A stretch of 58,247 nucleotides of DNA from an uncultured Bacteroidota bacterium (GTDB lineage: Bacteria; Bacteroidota; Bacteroidia; AKYH767-A; 2013-40CM-41-45): positions 1 through 58,247 of the forward strand of contig CALMQM010000090.1 in assembly GCA_937871435.1 (NCBI GenBank), written 5' to 3'. Made by a program: the position numbers and the translations under genes. The number at the start of each line of letters is the position of its first letter. Position 1 is the first letter of the stretch. Of the stretch, positions 27,063-33,397 are shown one piece after another. The notes below the pieces were generated by a model. It was not told where the DNA came from. It did no database searches and saw only the letters and a program-made list of their open reading frames with translations.

Positions 27063-27199
27063 AGAGTAAGAGCAAGTTTCAGAGTTTTATCAGTAAAACT
27101 GAAAACTCACACTGAAACCGACTCTTACTCTTTGTATTTTTACAAAATCCCTAAGCATAATTTGATTTCAGAGTCAGTTTCAGAATGAGGAATCTGAAA
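27063..27199. repeat. Large imperfect hairpin region after tRNA-Ser
   Basis: AGAGTAAGAG (27063-27072) and GTTTCAG (27076-27082) pair with CTCTTACTCT (27122-27131) and CTGAAAC (27112-27118), giving a 17-bp stem interrupted by a 3x3 bulge. A smaller TTTCAGA/TCTGAAA hairpin follows at 27178-27199. It may end tRNA-Ser transcription; see findings. Confidence 0.6.
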
Positions 27200-27242
27200 G
27201 GCTGAAAAGACACTATGTTGTGTCAATAACTATTGGGATTCG

Positions 27243-28247
27243 TTAATTTGGAATCGGAGAAATCAATGCTTCCAGATTAAATCTGTTCCGGTACTCCATT
27301 GGAGAAAGTCCGGTAATTCTTCGAAACATATCCCGGAATGTTCTCATATCCGAATATCCCGTTTCATACATAATTTCACTGACAGATTTCCGGGAGGTTT
27401 CAAGTTGCTTTTTGGCTGATTCTACTTTCACTCTCTGTAAATACTCAACCGGTGTATTCCCTGTTGCTTTGAAGAATCTCCTGTCCAGGTTTCTACGACT
27501 CACAGCAAGTTTTTTCGCAAGCTTTTCAATTGAGCATTTATCCGCTGAATTTCTTTCAAGAAAATCCTGAGCTTTATGTACTACTTCATCATCGTGCGTT
27601 TTTTGACCTTTGAAAATTATATAAGGCGATTGACTCTGACGATCCATGTCCACTTGAAATAATTTTGAACCGAGAATGGCAAGTTCACGACCGTAATATT
27701 TTTCTACCAAATACAAAACAAGATTCATAAATGAAAATGCTCCGCCACTGGTGTAAAGTCCGTTTTCATGGGTGATCACATGATCAGCTACCAAATCTAC
27801 CTGTGGAAACATTTGTCTGAACGAATGTGCATCATTCCAATGAATGCTGCATTTTCTTCCGTCCACCAATCCTGTCGAAGCAAGCAAAAATGCGCCTGTA
27901 CATAAACTGGCTATTTCCGCCCCACGCTTGTATTGTGAAATTATCCAGGATGAAATATTTTTATTCAATTGTATATTCAATCCAGTATTCGTCTGTGGAA
28001 GAAATGCGGGAATAATAATCAGGTCAGTCTTTTTAATTTTGGAAATGTGTTCAACCGGAGTGACAGAAAATAAACCATTGAAGACATCCACTTTGGTTGA
28101 AATTCCTGCAAGTACGATCTGACTAAAAATTGGATTTCCTCCTTTCAATTGACGGTGCTTTTCCATCTGAATAAATGCCATATAAGTGCTAATAATTGTC
28201 ACCGGATTAGGTTGACCGTCAGGCACCAGGATAGTAAGATGTTTCAT
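27243..28247 (-). CDS. GlxA family transcriptional regulator (DJ-1/PfpI plus AraC HTH)
   Basis: 334 residues from MKHLTILVPDGQPNP; 49 open codons upstream lie across the operator region and are rejected. The N-terminal DJ-1/PfpI-like sensor (about 1-200) has ASLCTGAFLLASTGLVDGRKCSIHW, where the nucleophile-elbow Cys is retained. The C-terminal AraC domain (about 225-325) has two helix-turn-helices, SIEKLAKKLAVSRRNLDRRFF and VSEIMYETGYSDMRTFRDMFRRITGLSP. Such regulators usually activate a neighbouring or divergent gene; here the VOC-SRPBCC pair is divergent. Three TGTCCAAAT words in the intergenic stretch are candidate binding sites. The signal it senses is unknown. Confidence 0.88.
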   Translation of the reverse strand: MKHLTILVPDGQPNPVTIISTYMAFIQMEKHRQLKGGNPIFSQIVLAGISTKVDVFNGLFSVTPVEHISKIKKTDLIIIPAFLPQTNTGLNIQLNKNISSWIISQYKRGAEIASLCTGAFLLASTGLVDGRKCSIHWNDAHSFRQMFPQVDLVADHVITHENGLYTSGGAFSFMNLVLYLVEKYYGRELAILGSKLFQVDMDRQSQSPYIIFKGQKTHDDEVVHKAQDFLERNSADKCSIEKLAKKLAVSRRNLDRRFFKATGNTPVEYLQRVKVESAKKQLETSRKSVSEIMYETGYSDMRTFRDMFRRITGLSPMEYRNRFNLEALISPIPN

Positions 28248-28277
28248 TCGATTTTTTTTCAAAATTAGTCTGATTGC

Positions 28278-28337
28278 TTGTCCAAATCTACACTTATGAT
28301 TGTCCAAATTCAGCACCTCAATGTATGTATTTGGACA
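28278..28337. promoter_or_regulatory. Triple TGTCCAAAT motif between glxA-type regulator and VOC gene
   Basis: TTGTCCAAAT occurs at 28278-28287 and 28300-28309 as direct repeats 22 bases apart (two helical turns), and ATTTGGACA, its inverse, at 28329-28337. A -7-like TATTTTTG follows at 28339-28346 for the VOC gene. The geometry fits AraC-type sites. Confidence 0.6.
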
Positions 28338-28377
28338 GTATTTTTGTAATAGTTCTAATCTCTGTAAATCAAAAAGA

Positions 28378-28746
28378 ATGAAAAACGCAATCAACTGGTT
28401 TGAAATACCTGTGAAAAATTTCGAGAGAGCAAAAGCTTTTTATAGCAGCCTATTGGGAGCAGAAGTATCCGAAATGCCTCACCCTGAATTTAAATACGCC
28501 ATGCTCCCTGCTGATATGCAAAACGGTGTTGGTGGCGGTTTGGTTCAGGGTCCGGGCTATGAACCATCTGACAAAGGTCCTCTCATTTATTTGAATGGCG
28601 GGGATGATCTAAGTATCCCATTGTCTAAAGTGGAGAAAGCAGGTGGGAAAATTATTCTACCAAAAACTTCTATTGGACAAAATGGTTTTATGGCTCACAT
28701 CATGGACACAGAAGGAAACAAGATTGCATTGCATTCAATGAAATAA
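28378..28746 (+). CDS. VOC family (glyoxalase/bleomycin-resistance fold) protein
   Basis: 122 residues from MKNAINWFEIPVKNFERAKAFYSSLLG; the 26 open codons before this run through the operator and are not coding. It has paired beta-alpha-beta-beta-beta units: FEIPVKNFERAKAFYSSLLG at the start and SKVEKAGGKIILPKTSIGQNGFMAHIMDTEGNKIALH at the end, the latter with the usual metal-site Glu position. The enzymatic activity is unknown. It starts the divergent operon opposite the GlxA-type regulator and lies 4 bases before the SRPBCC gene, so the two are co-transcribed. Confidence 0.87.
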   Translation: MKNAINWFEIPVKNFERAKAFYSSLLGAEVSEMPHPEFKYAMLPADMQNGVGGGLVQGPGYEPSDKGPLIYLNGGDDLSIPLSKVEKAGGKIILPKTSIGQNGFMAHIMDTEGNKIALHSMK

Positions 28747-28750
28747 TAGA

Positions 28751-29212
28751 ATGAGCAAATTACAAGTAAGAAACGAAGCTGTAATTCATGCACCTGTAAG
28801 TAAGATTTGGGCGATAATAACCAATATAGATCTGCTGCCTCAGGTGAATCCCGGAGTTATCAAAGCTTCCGGAAGTATGAATCAATTGAACGGAACACGA
28901 ACCTGTGCAATGGATAACAAAGGGAAGAAAGGCACAATGACTGAAAGGCTGATAGAATTAATCCCTGAAAAAAAGACTGTATGGTCTATTGAATCCGATA
29001 CTATGGGAATGAGCAAAATGCTCAGGGACACAAAATTCTGTTTTTACCTTGAAAAAATAGATGATACTACAACAAAAATTATTAACGAATCTTATTATAC
29101 TCCTTCAAATTTTATTGTTTCCATCATGAATGCACTGATGATGAAAAGAATGATGTCAAAAATTCAGGGACAGATTTTATCGAATGTGAAAAGACTTTCT
29201 GAAAGTAATTGA
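28751..29212 (+). CDS. SRPBCC family protein
   Basis: 153 residues with the START/Bet v1-like (SRPBCC) pattern: VRNEAVIHAPVSKIWAIITNIDLLPQVNPGV at the N-terminus, a central beta-sheet with RLIELIPEKKTVWSIES, and a long C-terminal helix (MKRMMSKIQGQILSNVKRL). These proteins bind hydrophobic ligands or act as cyclase/dehydratase-like folds; the ligand here cannot be named. The 4-base gap to the upstream VOC gene shows operon structure. The next gene, an HxlR regulator, converges with it. Confidence 0.82.
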   Translation: MSKLQVRNEAVIHAPVSKIWAIITNIDLLPQVNPGVIKASGSMNQLNGTRTCAMDNKGKKGTMTERLIELIPEKKTVWSIESDTMGMSKMLRDTKFCFYLEKIDDTTTKIINESYYTPSNFIVSIMNALMMKRMMSKIQGQILSNVKRLSESN

Positions 29213-29227
29213 ACCGGATTTCTCCTG

Positions 29228-29602
29228 TCAAAAAGAAATCGATTTCTTGAGGTCATGCATTAGTTTTAGAATGACTCCCTTCTTATCCTTCTTCAATTGA
29301 TTCACAAATTGAGTCGCATAAGGATGAACGTTGTGATGTTTTTCACTCCATGTGATCACTTCTACCAACAATGGCACAAGATCAATTCCTTTTTCACTCA
29401 GCAGATAAAGAATTTTTGCTTTGCTTTCAGGATGTCTACGCCTTGTAATGATCCCCGCTCCTTCCAGCTGTGAAAGCCTGTCTGCCAAAATATTCGTGGC
29501 AATCTTTTCTTCAGAATCGATAAATTCTCCATAGGTACTCTTCCCTTTAAATATCATATCACGAATTATCAATAGAGACCATTTGTCTCCAAATATATCC
29601 AT
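29228..29602 (-). CDS. HxlR family winged-helix regulator, N-terminally short
   Basis: 124 residues with the HxlR core: FGDKWSLLIIRDMIFKGKSTYGEF, ILADRLSQLEGAGIITRRRHPESKAKILYLLSEKGIDLVPLL. Family members normally carry about 10-20 more residues including a CP[IV] segment before GDKW. Here a TAA codon sits immediately before the ATG, so the first helix and its Cys are missing. The start codon lies 2 bases from the ATG of the divergent SRPBCC gene, so its promoter must lie inside that gene. Probable local repressor or activator of 29605-30717, but the truncation could impair dimerisation. Confidence 0.8.
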   Translation of the reverse strand: MDIFGDKWSLLIIRDMIFKGKSTYGEFIDSEEKIATNILADRLSQLEGAGIITRRRHPESKAKILYLLSEKGIDLVPLLVEVITWSEKHHNVHPYATQFVNQLKKDKKGVILKLMHDLKKSISF

Positions 29603-29604
29603 TT

Positions 29605-30048
29605 ATGAGAAAGCTTCACAATGAAATTACTATTGATACGAGTGTAGAAAGGATATGGCAAATCCTTTCCGACCCTTCCTTACTTGAAAAATATGATCCT
29701 ACGGTAAAAAAATCCACCTTAGTATCAACTGAAAAAACAGGTATCGGCGCGAAAAGAAAAGTAGACATGTTGGATGGGAAAAATTGGTTTGAGGAAATAA
29801 TCAAAGAATATGAACCAAATCAACTCCTGTCATATCAACTTACTGATTGTACATTTCCAATTCATCATTTAAAGCATACTTATACCTTTGAAAAAAAAGG
29901 AAATCAAACAATTGTAAAACAAGTAATGGAGTACAAAGTTAAATTTGGTTTCATCGGTAAGATCCTGGATACACTGATGATTAAAAAGCAAACAGATTCT
30001 GGAATAAAGAAATTCTTTTCCGGTTTAAAAAAATTCGCAGAAAAATAA
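29605..30048 (+). CDS. SRPBCC family protein (second copy)
   Basis: 147 residues with the SRPBCC fold: HNEITIDTSVERIWQILSDPSLLEKYDPTV, then KNWFEEIIKEYEPNQLLSYQLTDCTFPIHHLKHTYTFEK and a C-terminal helix GIKKFFSGLKKFAEK. It is similar in architecture but not closely similar in sequence to the copy at 28751. It starts back-to-back with the HxlR gene and is followed after 11 bases by a TfoX-like gene and then DUF1905, suggesting one operon. Ligand unknown. Confidence 0.82.
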   Translation: MRKLHNEITIDTSVERIWQILSDPSLLEKYDPTVKKSTLVSTEKTGIGAKRKVDMLDGKNWFEEIIKEYEPNQLLSYQLTDCTFPIHHLKHTYTFEKKGNQTIVKQVMEYKVKFGFIGKILDTLMIKKQTDSGIKKFFSGLKKFAEK

Positions 30049-30059
30049 TAATTTTCACT

Positions 30060-30404
30060 ATGGCATTTGATGAAAAACTAAATGATCGGATCCGTGAACA
30101 TCTTTCTCATCTCCAGAAGGTCGAAGAAAAACACATGTTTGGAGGAACATGTTACATGGTAAATGGAAAGATGTGTGTTGGCGTTGTTGGTGATGAAATG
30201 ATGTGCCGAATCGACCATGCGATTTATGAAGAAGCGCTGGAAAAAACCGGTTGTCGGGAAATGGATTTCACCGGAAAACCAATGAAAGGATATGTATTCG
30301 TTTCAACGGAAGGATTAAAATCTAAAAAACAAATGGAATACTGGATTAACCTGTGTCTTGAATTCAATAAAAAAGCAAAGCCATCAAAAAAGAAAAAGAA
30401 ATAA
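30060..30404 (+). CDS. TfoX/Sxy N-terminal domain protein
   Basis: 114 residues: the TfoX_N pattern KLNDRIREHLSHLQKVEEKHMFGGTCYMVNGKMCVGVVGDEMMCRI, ending with a lysine-rich tail. The N-terminal domain of Sxy/TfoX proteins is named after competence regulators, but stand-alone copies in Bacteroidota have no established role in DNA uptake, so I do not infer competence. It lies 11 bases after the SRPBCC gene and 10 before the DUF1905 gene. Confidence 0.85.
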   Translation: MAFDEKLNDRIREHLSHLQKVEEKHMFGGTCYMVNGKMCVGVVGDEMMCRIDHAIYEEALEKTGCREMDFTGKPMKGYVFVSTEGLKSKKQMEYWINLCLEFNKKAKPSKKKKK

Positions 30405-30414
30405 TTTAATCCGA

Positions 30415-30717
30415 ATGCCTGAATTCAAACTTCAATACCGGTTCTTGGCTGTTCCCTGGAAATATTCCGGCCCTGCCGGTTGGTATTTTGTTTCTCTTCC
30501 CAAAAAAATATCCAGGGAAATAAGAACTCACTTTAAAAGTGTTGAGCAAGGCTGGGGAAGATTGCCAGCAAAAATTAAAATTGGAAATACCGAATGGCAG
30601 TCTGCTATCTGGTTTGATACCAAACAAGACACATATCTGCTTCCACTGAAAGCAGCTGTTAGAAAGAAAGAGGGTCTGACAGAAGGTAAAAAAACTACCG
30701 TGACTATTTTTCTCTGA
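30415..30717 (+). CDS. DUF1905 domain protein
   Basis: 100 residues from MPEFKLQYRFLAVPWKYSGPAGWYFVSLPKKISREIR. The compact beta-barrel pattern of DUF1905 is visible: WKYSGPAGWYFVSLP, WGRLPAKIKIGNTEWQSAIWFDTKQDTYLLPLKAAVRKKEGL. Function unknown; in other proteins this domain is often fused to YdeI-like bacteriocin-protection domains. The start is the internal ATG, because the 19 codons before it overlap the tail of the TfoX-like gene. Last gene of the HxlR-linked operon. Confidence 0.85.
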   Translation: MPEFKLQYRFLAVPWKYSGPAGWYFVSLPKKISREIRTHFKSVEQGWGRLPAKIKIGNTEWQSAIWFDTKQDTYLLPLKAAVRKKEGLTEGKKTTVTIFL

Positions 30718-30900
30718 ATGTATGGAGCGCTTAAATTACATCTCCAATTTTATTCACTTGATTTATTCAAGAAGCAATACATATCAATTTCCAAAATTCC
30801 TCATGTAAATCGTTTTAGGGATGAACCAAGAAAATTAATTTCCTGACTTTTAGGTAATTAATAAAGAGATGAAGTATTCATTTGGTTTCCATTTCTATCA

Positions 30901-30916
30901 ATCGTAATATTGCGAT
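30901..30916. promoter_or_regulatory. ArsR operator 1 overlapping the arsR promoter
   Basis: ATCGTAATATTGCGAT is a 16-bp palindrome apart from one T/G pair, ending 8 bases before arsR. It has the same shape as 31276-31291. A TTTG at 30881-30884 and TAATATTG at 30905-30912 form a candidate -33/-7 promoter with a 20-base spacer, so bound ArsR would cover the -7 element. Confidence 0.75.
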
Positions 30917-30924
30917 GTAATACT

Positions 30925-31257
30925 ATGGGAACAACAAAATCAGAAGAATTTACTGTCAGGGATAACAAAATAGCCGGCTATGCAAAAGCATTGGCTCATC
31001 CTGCACGAATTGCAATCCTTCAGGTATTATTGAAAAGTAAAGCCTGTATGTGCGGGGACATTGTGGATGAATTACCATTGTCTCAATCTACTGTTTCCCA
31101 GCATTTGAAAGAGCTCAAAGCAGCAGGATTGATCAAAGGAAATATTGAAGGAACTTCTGTTTGTTATTGCATCAATGAAAAAGAATGGGAGAATGCAAAG
31201 CATTATTTGAATGGATTGTTTGACAGCTTTCAGACATCCGGCAACTTGTGTTGTTGA
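30925..31257 (+). CDS. arsR: ArsR family arsenic-responsive repressor
   Basis: 110 residues from MGTTKSEEFTVRDNK. Winged-helix core: YAKALAHPARIAILQVLLKSKACMCGDIVDELPLSQSTVSQHLKELKAAGLIKG. The CxC pair in KACMCGD lies in the helix where classical ArsR repressors bind As(III), and further Cys occur in VCYC and at the C-terminus (NLCC). It would repress the ars operon until arsenite binds. Two near-identical 16-bp palindromes, before arsR and before arsM, are likely operators. First gene of arsR-arsM-aqp-arsC. Confidence 0.92.
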   Translation: MGTTKSEEFTVRDNKIAGYAKALAHPARIAILQVLLKSKACMCGDIVDELPLSQSTVSQHLKELKAAGLIKGNIEGTSVCYCINEKEWENAKHYLNGLFDSFQTSGNLCC

Positions 31258-31275
31258 TTTTTTTTGAACTTAATT

Positions 31276-31291
31276 ATCGTCATATTACGAT
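31276..31291. promoter_or_regulatory. ArsR operator 2 upstream of arsM
   Basis: ATCGTCATATTACGAT, a near-perfect 16-bp palindrome, matches operator 1 at 14 of 16 positions and lies in the 57-base gap between arsR and arsM. Confidence 0.75.
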
Positions 31292-31314
31292 CATAAATTA
31301 TAAATCTCACTCTA

Positions 31315-32151
31315 ATGGAAACTACAGAAAATCTGAAAGAACTTGTCAAGCAAAAATATTCAGAAATCGCATTACAGGATAAATCAATAAATCAGTCTTC
31401 CTGCTGCGGTGCAGGCGGCTGCTCAACTGAAGTGTATAACATCATGTCTGATGATTATACACAAATGCAAGGCTATCACGCCGATGCTGACTTAGGACTG
31501 GGCTGTGGATTACCAACACAATTTGCCCACATTAAAAAAGGAGATACTGTCATCGACCTTGGTTCTGGTGCAGGGAATGATTGTTTCATTGCTCGATCAG
31601 AAACCGGACCCGATGGAAGAGTGATTGGTATTGACTTCACTCCTGCCATGATTGAAAAGGCAAGAATCAGTGCTGAAAAATTAAAATTCAATAACGTAGA
31701 ATTTCGTCAGGGCGATATTGAAAAAATGCCACTGAGTTCTTCTATGGCAGATGTAGTAGTCAGCAACTGCGTGCTCAACCTTGTGCCTGAAAAGGAAGAA
31801 GTTTTCAAAGAAATTTTTCGTGTGCTCAAACCGGGCGGACATTTCAGTATTTCTGATGTCGTGTTGTTGGGCGCTTTGCCGGAATCACTTCGGAAAGATT
31901 CTGAAATGTATGCCGGCTGTATTTCAGGGGCAATTCAGAAAAACGATTATCTTGAATTTATTCTTAAGAGCGGTTTCAAAAACATTCAGATCCAAAAAGA
32001 AAAACGCATCAATATTCCGGATGATATACTCTCAAAATACCTGAATGAATCACAGCTCAATGATTTTAAATCCGGCAGCACGGGTATCTTCAGTATCACA
32101 GTGTACGCGGAAAAGGCGAAAGATTGTTGCGGCTCTGACTGTTGCAACTGA
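31315..32151 (+). CDS. arsM: Arsenite S-adenosylmethionine methyltransferase
   Basis: 278 residues. Rossmann-type SAM site VIDLGSGAGNDCFIARSE (about residues 80-97). The catalytic cysteines typical of ArsM are seen: GLGCG near 63, SNCVLNLVPE near 150, and AGCISGA near 200, where As(III) is held. Extra Cys clusters at the start (SSCCGAGGC) and end (DCCGSDCCN) of the protein may scavenge metalloid. The enzyme turns arsenite into mono- and dimethylated species using thiols. Its stop codon overlaps the aquaporin start by one base (TGATG), showing translational coupling. Confidence 0.93.
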   Translation: METTENLKELVKQKYSEIALQDKSINQSSCCGAGGCSTEVYNIMSDDYTQMQGYHADADLGLGCGLPTQFAHIKKGDTVIDLGSGAGNDCFIARSETGPDGRVIGIDFTPAMIEKARISAEKLKFNNVEFRQGDIEKMPLSSSMADVVVSNCVLNLVPEKEEVFKEIFRVLKPGGHFSISDVVLLGALPESLRKDSEMYAGCISGAIQKNDYLEFILKSGFKNIQIQKEKRINIPDDILSKYLNESQLNDFKSGSTGIFSITVYAEKAKDCCGSDCCN

Positions 32152-32804
32152 TGAAAAAATACTTTGCTGAAATAATCGGAACATTCGCTCTTGTATTTTG
32201 CGGAACAGGAGCCATTGTCATTAATGAAGTGTCGCATGGTGCGGTTACGAATGCCGGTATCGCTCTCACATTCGGATTAATCGTATTGTCCATGATCTAT
32301 GCGCTTGGTGATGTATCCGGCGCCCATTTCAATCCGGCTGTAACATTGGCATTTGGTGCAGCGAAGAGATTTTCTCCAAAGGAAATTTTACCCTATGTAG
32401 CAGCACAATTGAGCGGTGCTCTTTTGGCCAGTATCGTATTGAAAATTTTATTTCCTGAAAACAGAAGTCTCGGCTCTACTCATCCGGCCGGAGCAGAACT
32501 ACAATCTTTTGTTCTGGAAATCATCCTCACATTCCTGTTGATGTTTGTCATTCTTAGTGTTTCACGAGAAGCAAAAGAAAAAGGTATCACCGCAGGAATC
32601 GCAATATCTTCTGTCGTAGGACTTGAAGCAATGTTCGCGGGACCGATCAGCGGAGCCTCCATGAACCCTGCTCGCTCTATCGCCCCTGCTCTTGTATCCG
32701 GTAACCTCCAATCACTCTGGATTTACATCTGCGCTCCGATTGCAGGCGCATTGATTGCAGTCCTTTCTTTCAACTTAATCCATCCCAACCCCCCAAAAAT
32801 ATAA
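32151..32804 (+). CDS. MIP family channel (aquaporin/aquaglyceroporin) of the ars operon
   Basis: 217 residues, six membrane spans plus two half-helices with HFNPAV (near residue 63) and SMNPAR (near 175), the two NPA boxes. The start ATG overlaps the arsM stop. In several bacteria an aquaglyceroporin (AqpS) stands in an ars operon and lets arsenite made by ArsC leave the cell down its gradient; by context that role is likely here too. The pore-lining residues cannot be judged well enough by eye to exclude an ordinary water or glycerol channel. arsC follows after 4 bases. Confidence 0.85.
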   Translation: MKKYFAEIIGTFALVFCGTGAIVINEVSHGAVTNAGIALTFGLIVLSMIYALGDVSGAHFNPAVTLAFGAAKRFSPKEILPYVAAQLSGALLASIVLKILFPENRSLGSTHPAGAELQSFVLEIILTFLLMFVILSVSREAKEKGITAGIAISSVVGLEAMFAGPISGASMNPARSIAPALVSGNLQSLWIYICAPIAGALIAVLSFNLIHPNPPKI

Positions 32805-32808
32805 ATCC

Positions 32809-33237
32809 ATGAACCGAAAAAAGATTTTGTTCGTCTGCATTCACAATTCCGCAAGGAGTCAAATGGCAGAAGCTTTTCTGAATGCACTCGGTGCTGACCG
32901 GTTTGAAGCGGAAAGTGCAGGCCTCGAAAAAGGTACACTCAATCCGCTTGCCGTAGAAGCTATGCATGAAATCGGAATTGATATTTCTAAAAACCAAACG
33001 AAAAAGGTTTTTGATTTTTACAAAGAAGGAAAATTGTACACACATGTCATCACTGTATGCGATGAAGCCAGCGCTGAGCAGTGTCCTGTTTTTCCGGGAA
33101 TTGCGAAACAACTCCATTGGTCTTTTTCTGATCCTTCGCAATTCCAGGGTACGAAAGAAGAAAAATTGCAACAGGTGAGAGTTGTTCGTGATGAAATCCG
33201 AAAGAAGATCGAAGACTTTATTGCTCAATCTGTTTGA
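32809..33237 (+). CDS. arsC: Arsenate reductase, thioredoxin-coupled LMW-phosphatase type
   Basis: 142 residues. The P-loop C-x5-R is CIHNSAR with nucleophile Cys10, followed by S. The redox relay cysteines are Cys84 (VITVCDEA) and Cys92 (EQCPVFPG). Spacing is 8 instead of the 7 of the staphylococcal enzyme, as in other members with CDxxxxxx[10 protein letters not shown] carries the phosphatase Asp. It reduces arsenate to arsenite, with thioredoxin resolving the disulfide. Last gene of the operon, 4 bases behind the channel gene; the product arsenite is then a substrate for ArsM and the channel. Confidence 0.93.
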   Translation: MNRKKILFVCIHNSARSQMAEAFLNALGADRFEAESAGLEKGTLNPLAVEAMHEIGIDISKNQTKKVFDFYKEGKLYTHVITVCDEASAEQCPVFPGIAKQLHWSFSDPSQFQGTKEEKLQQVRVVRDEIRKKIEDFIAQSV

Positions 33238-33307
33238 TCTACTCCGGATACTTCAGAAGTAAAATCAGATATTTTTTCAGGAGCGATACTTTCTGCTTCG
33301 TTTCCAC

Positions 33308-33355
33308 CGCCCTACCCGCCCTCCCTTCGCGGGAGCTCAGTACGGTCGGGGCTGG
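33308..33355. other. GC-rich island with small hairpin
   Basis: A roughly 48-base stretch of clearly higher GC than its AT-rich neighbours contains CTCCC/GGGAG (33321-33325 with 33331-33335) around TTCGC, then CGGTCGGGGC. It resembles fragments of REP-like elements but only one copy is seen in this window. Confidence 0.45.
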
Positions 33356-33375
33356 ATTGCATGCTCAGCAAGGTT

Positions 33376-33393
33376 TACATTTGATTATATTTG
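33376..33393 (+). promoter_or_regulatory. Two tandem -7-like elements before the T9SS cargo gene
   Basis: TACATTTG (33376-33383) and TATATTTG (33386-33393) both fit TAnnTTTG. The second ends 4 bases from the start codon, so the first is the more likely promoter; TTG at 33357-33359 gives a 16-base spacer. Confidence 0.45.
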
Positions 33394-33397
33394 TCAG

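Noticed and set aside
26851..27075. N-terminal extension of the MFS transporter frame
   Set aside because: It reads antisense through tRNA-Ser(UGA); the transporter begins naturally at the ATG at 26850.
30060..30404. DNA competence locus (TfoX domain)
   Set aside because: The isolated N-terminal domain is not evidence for competence, and no com genes are adjacent.
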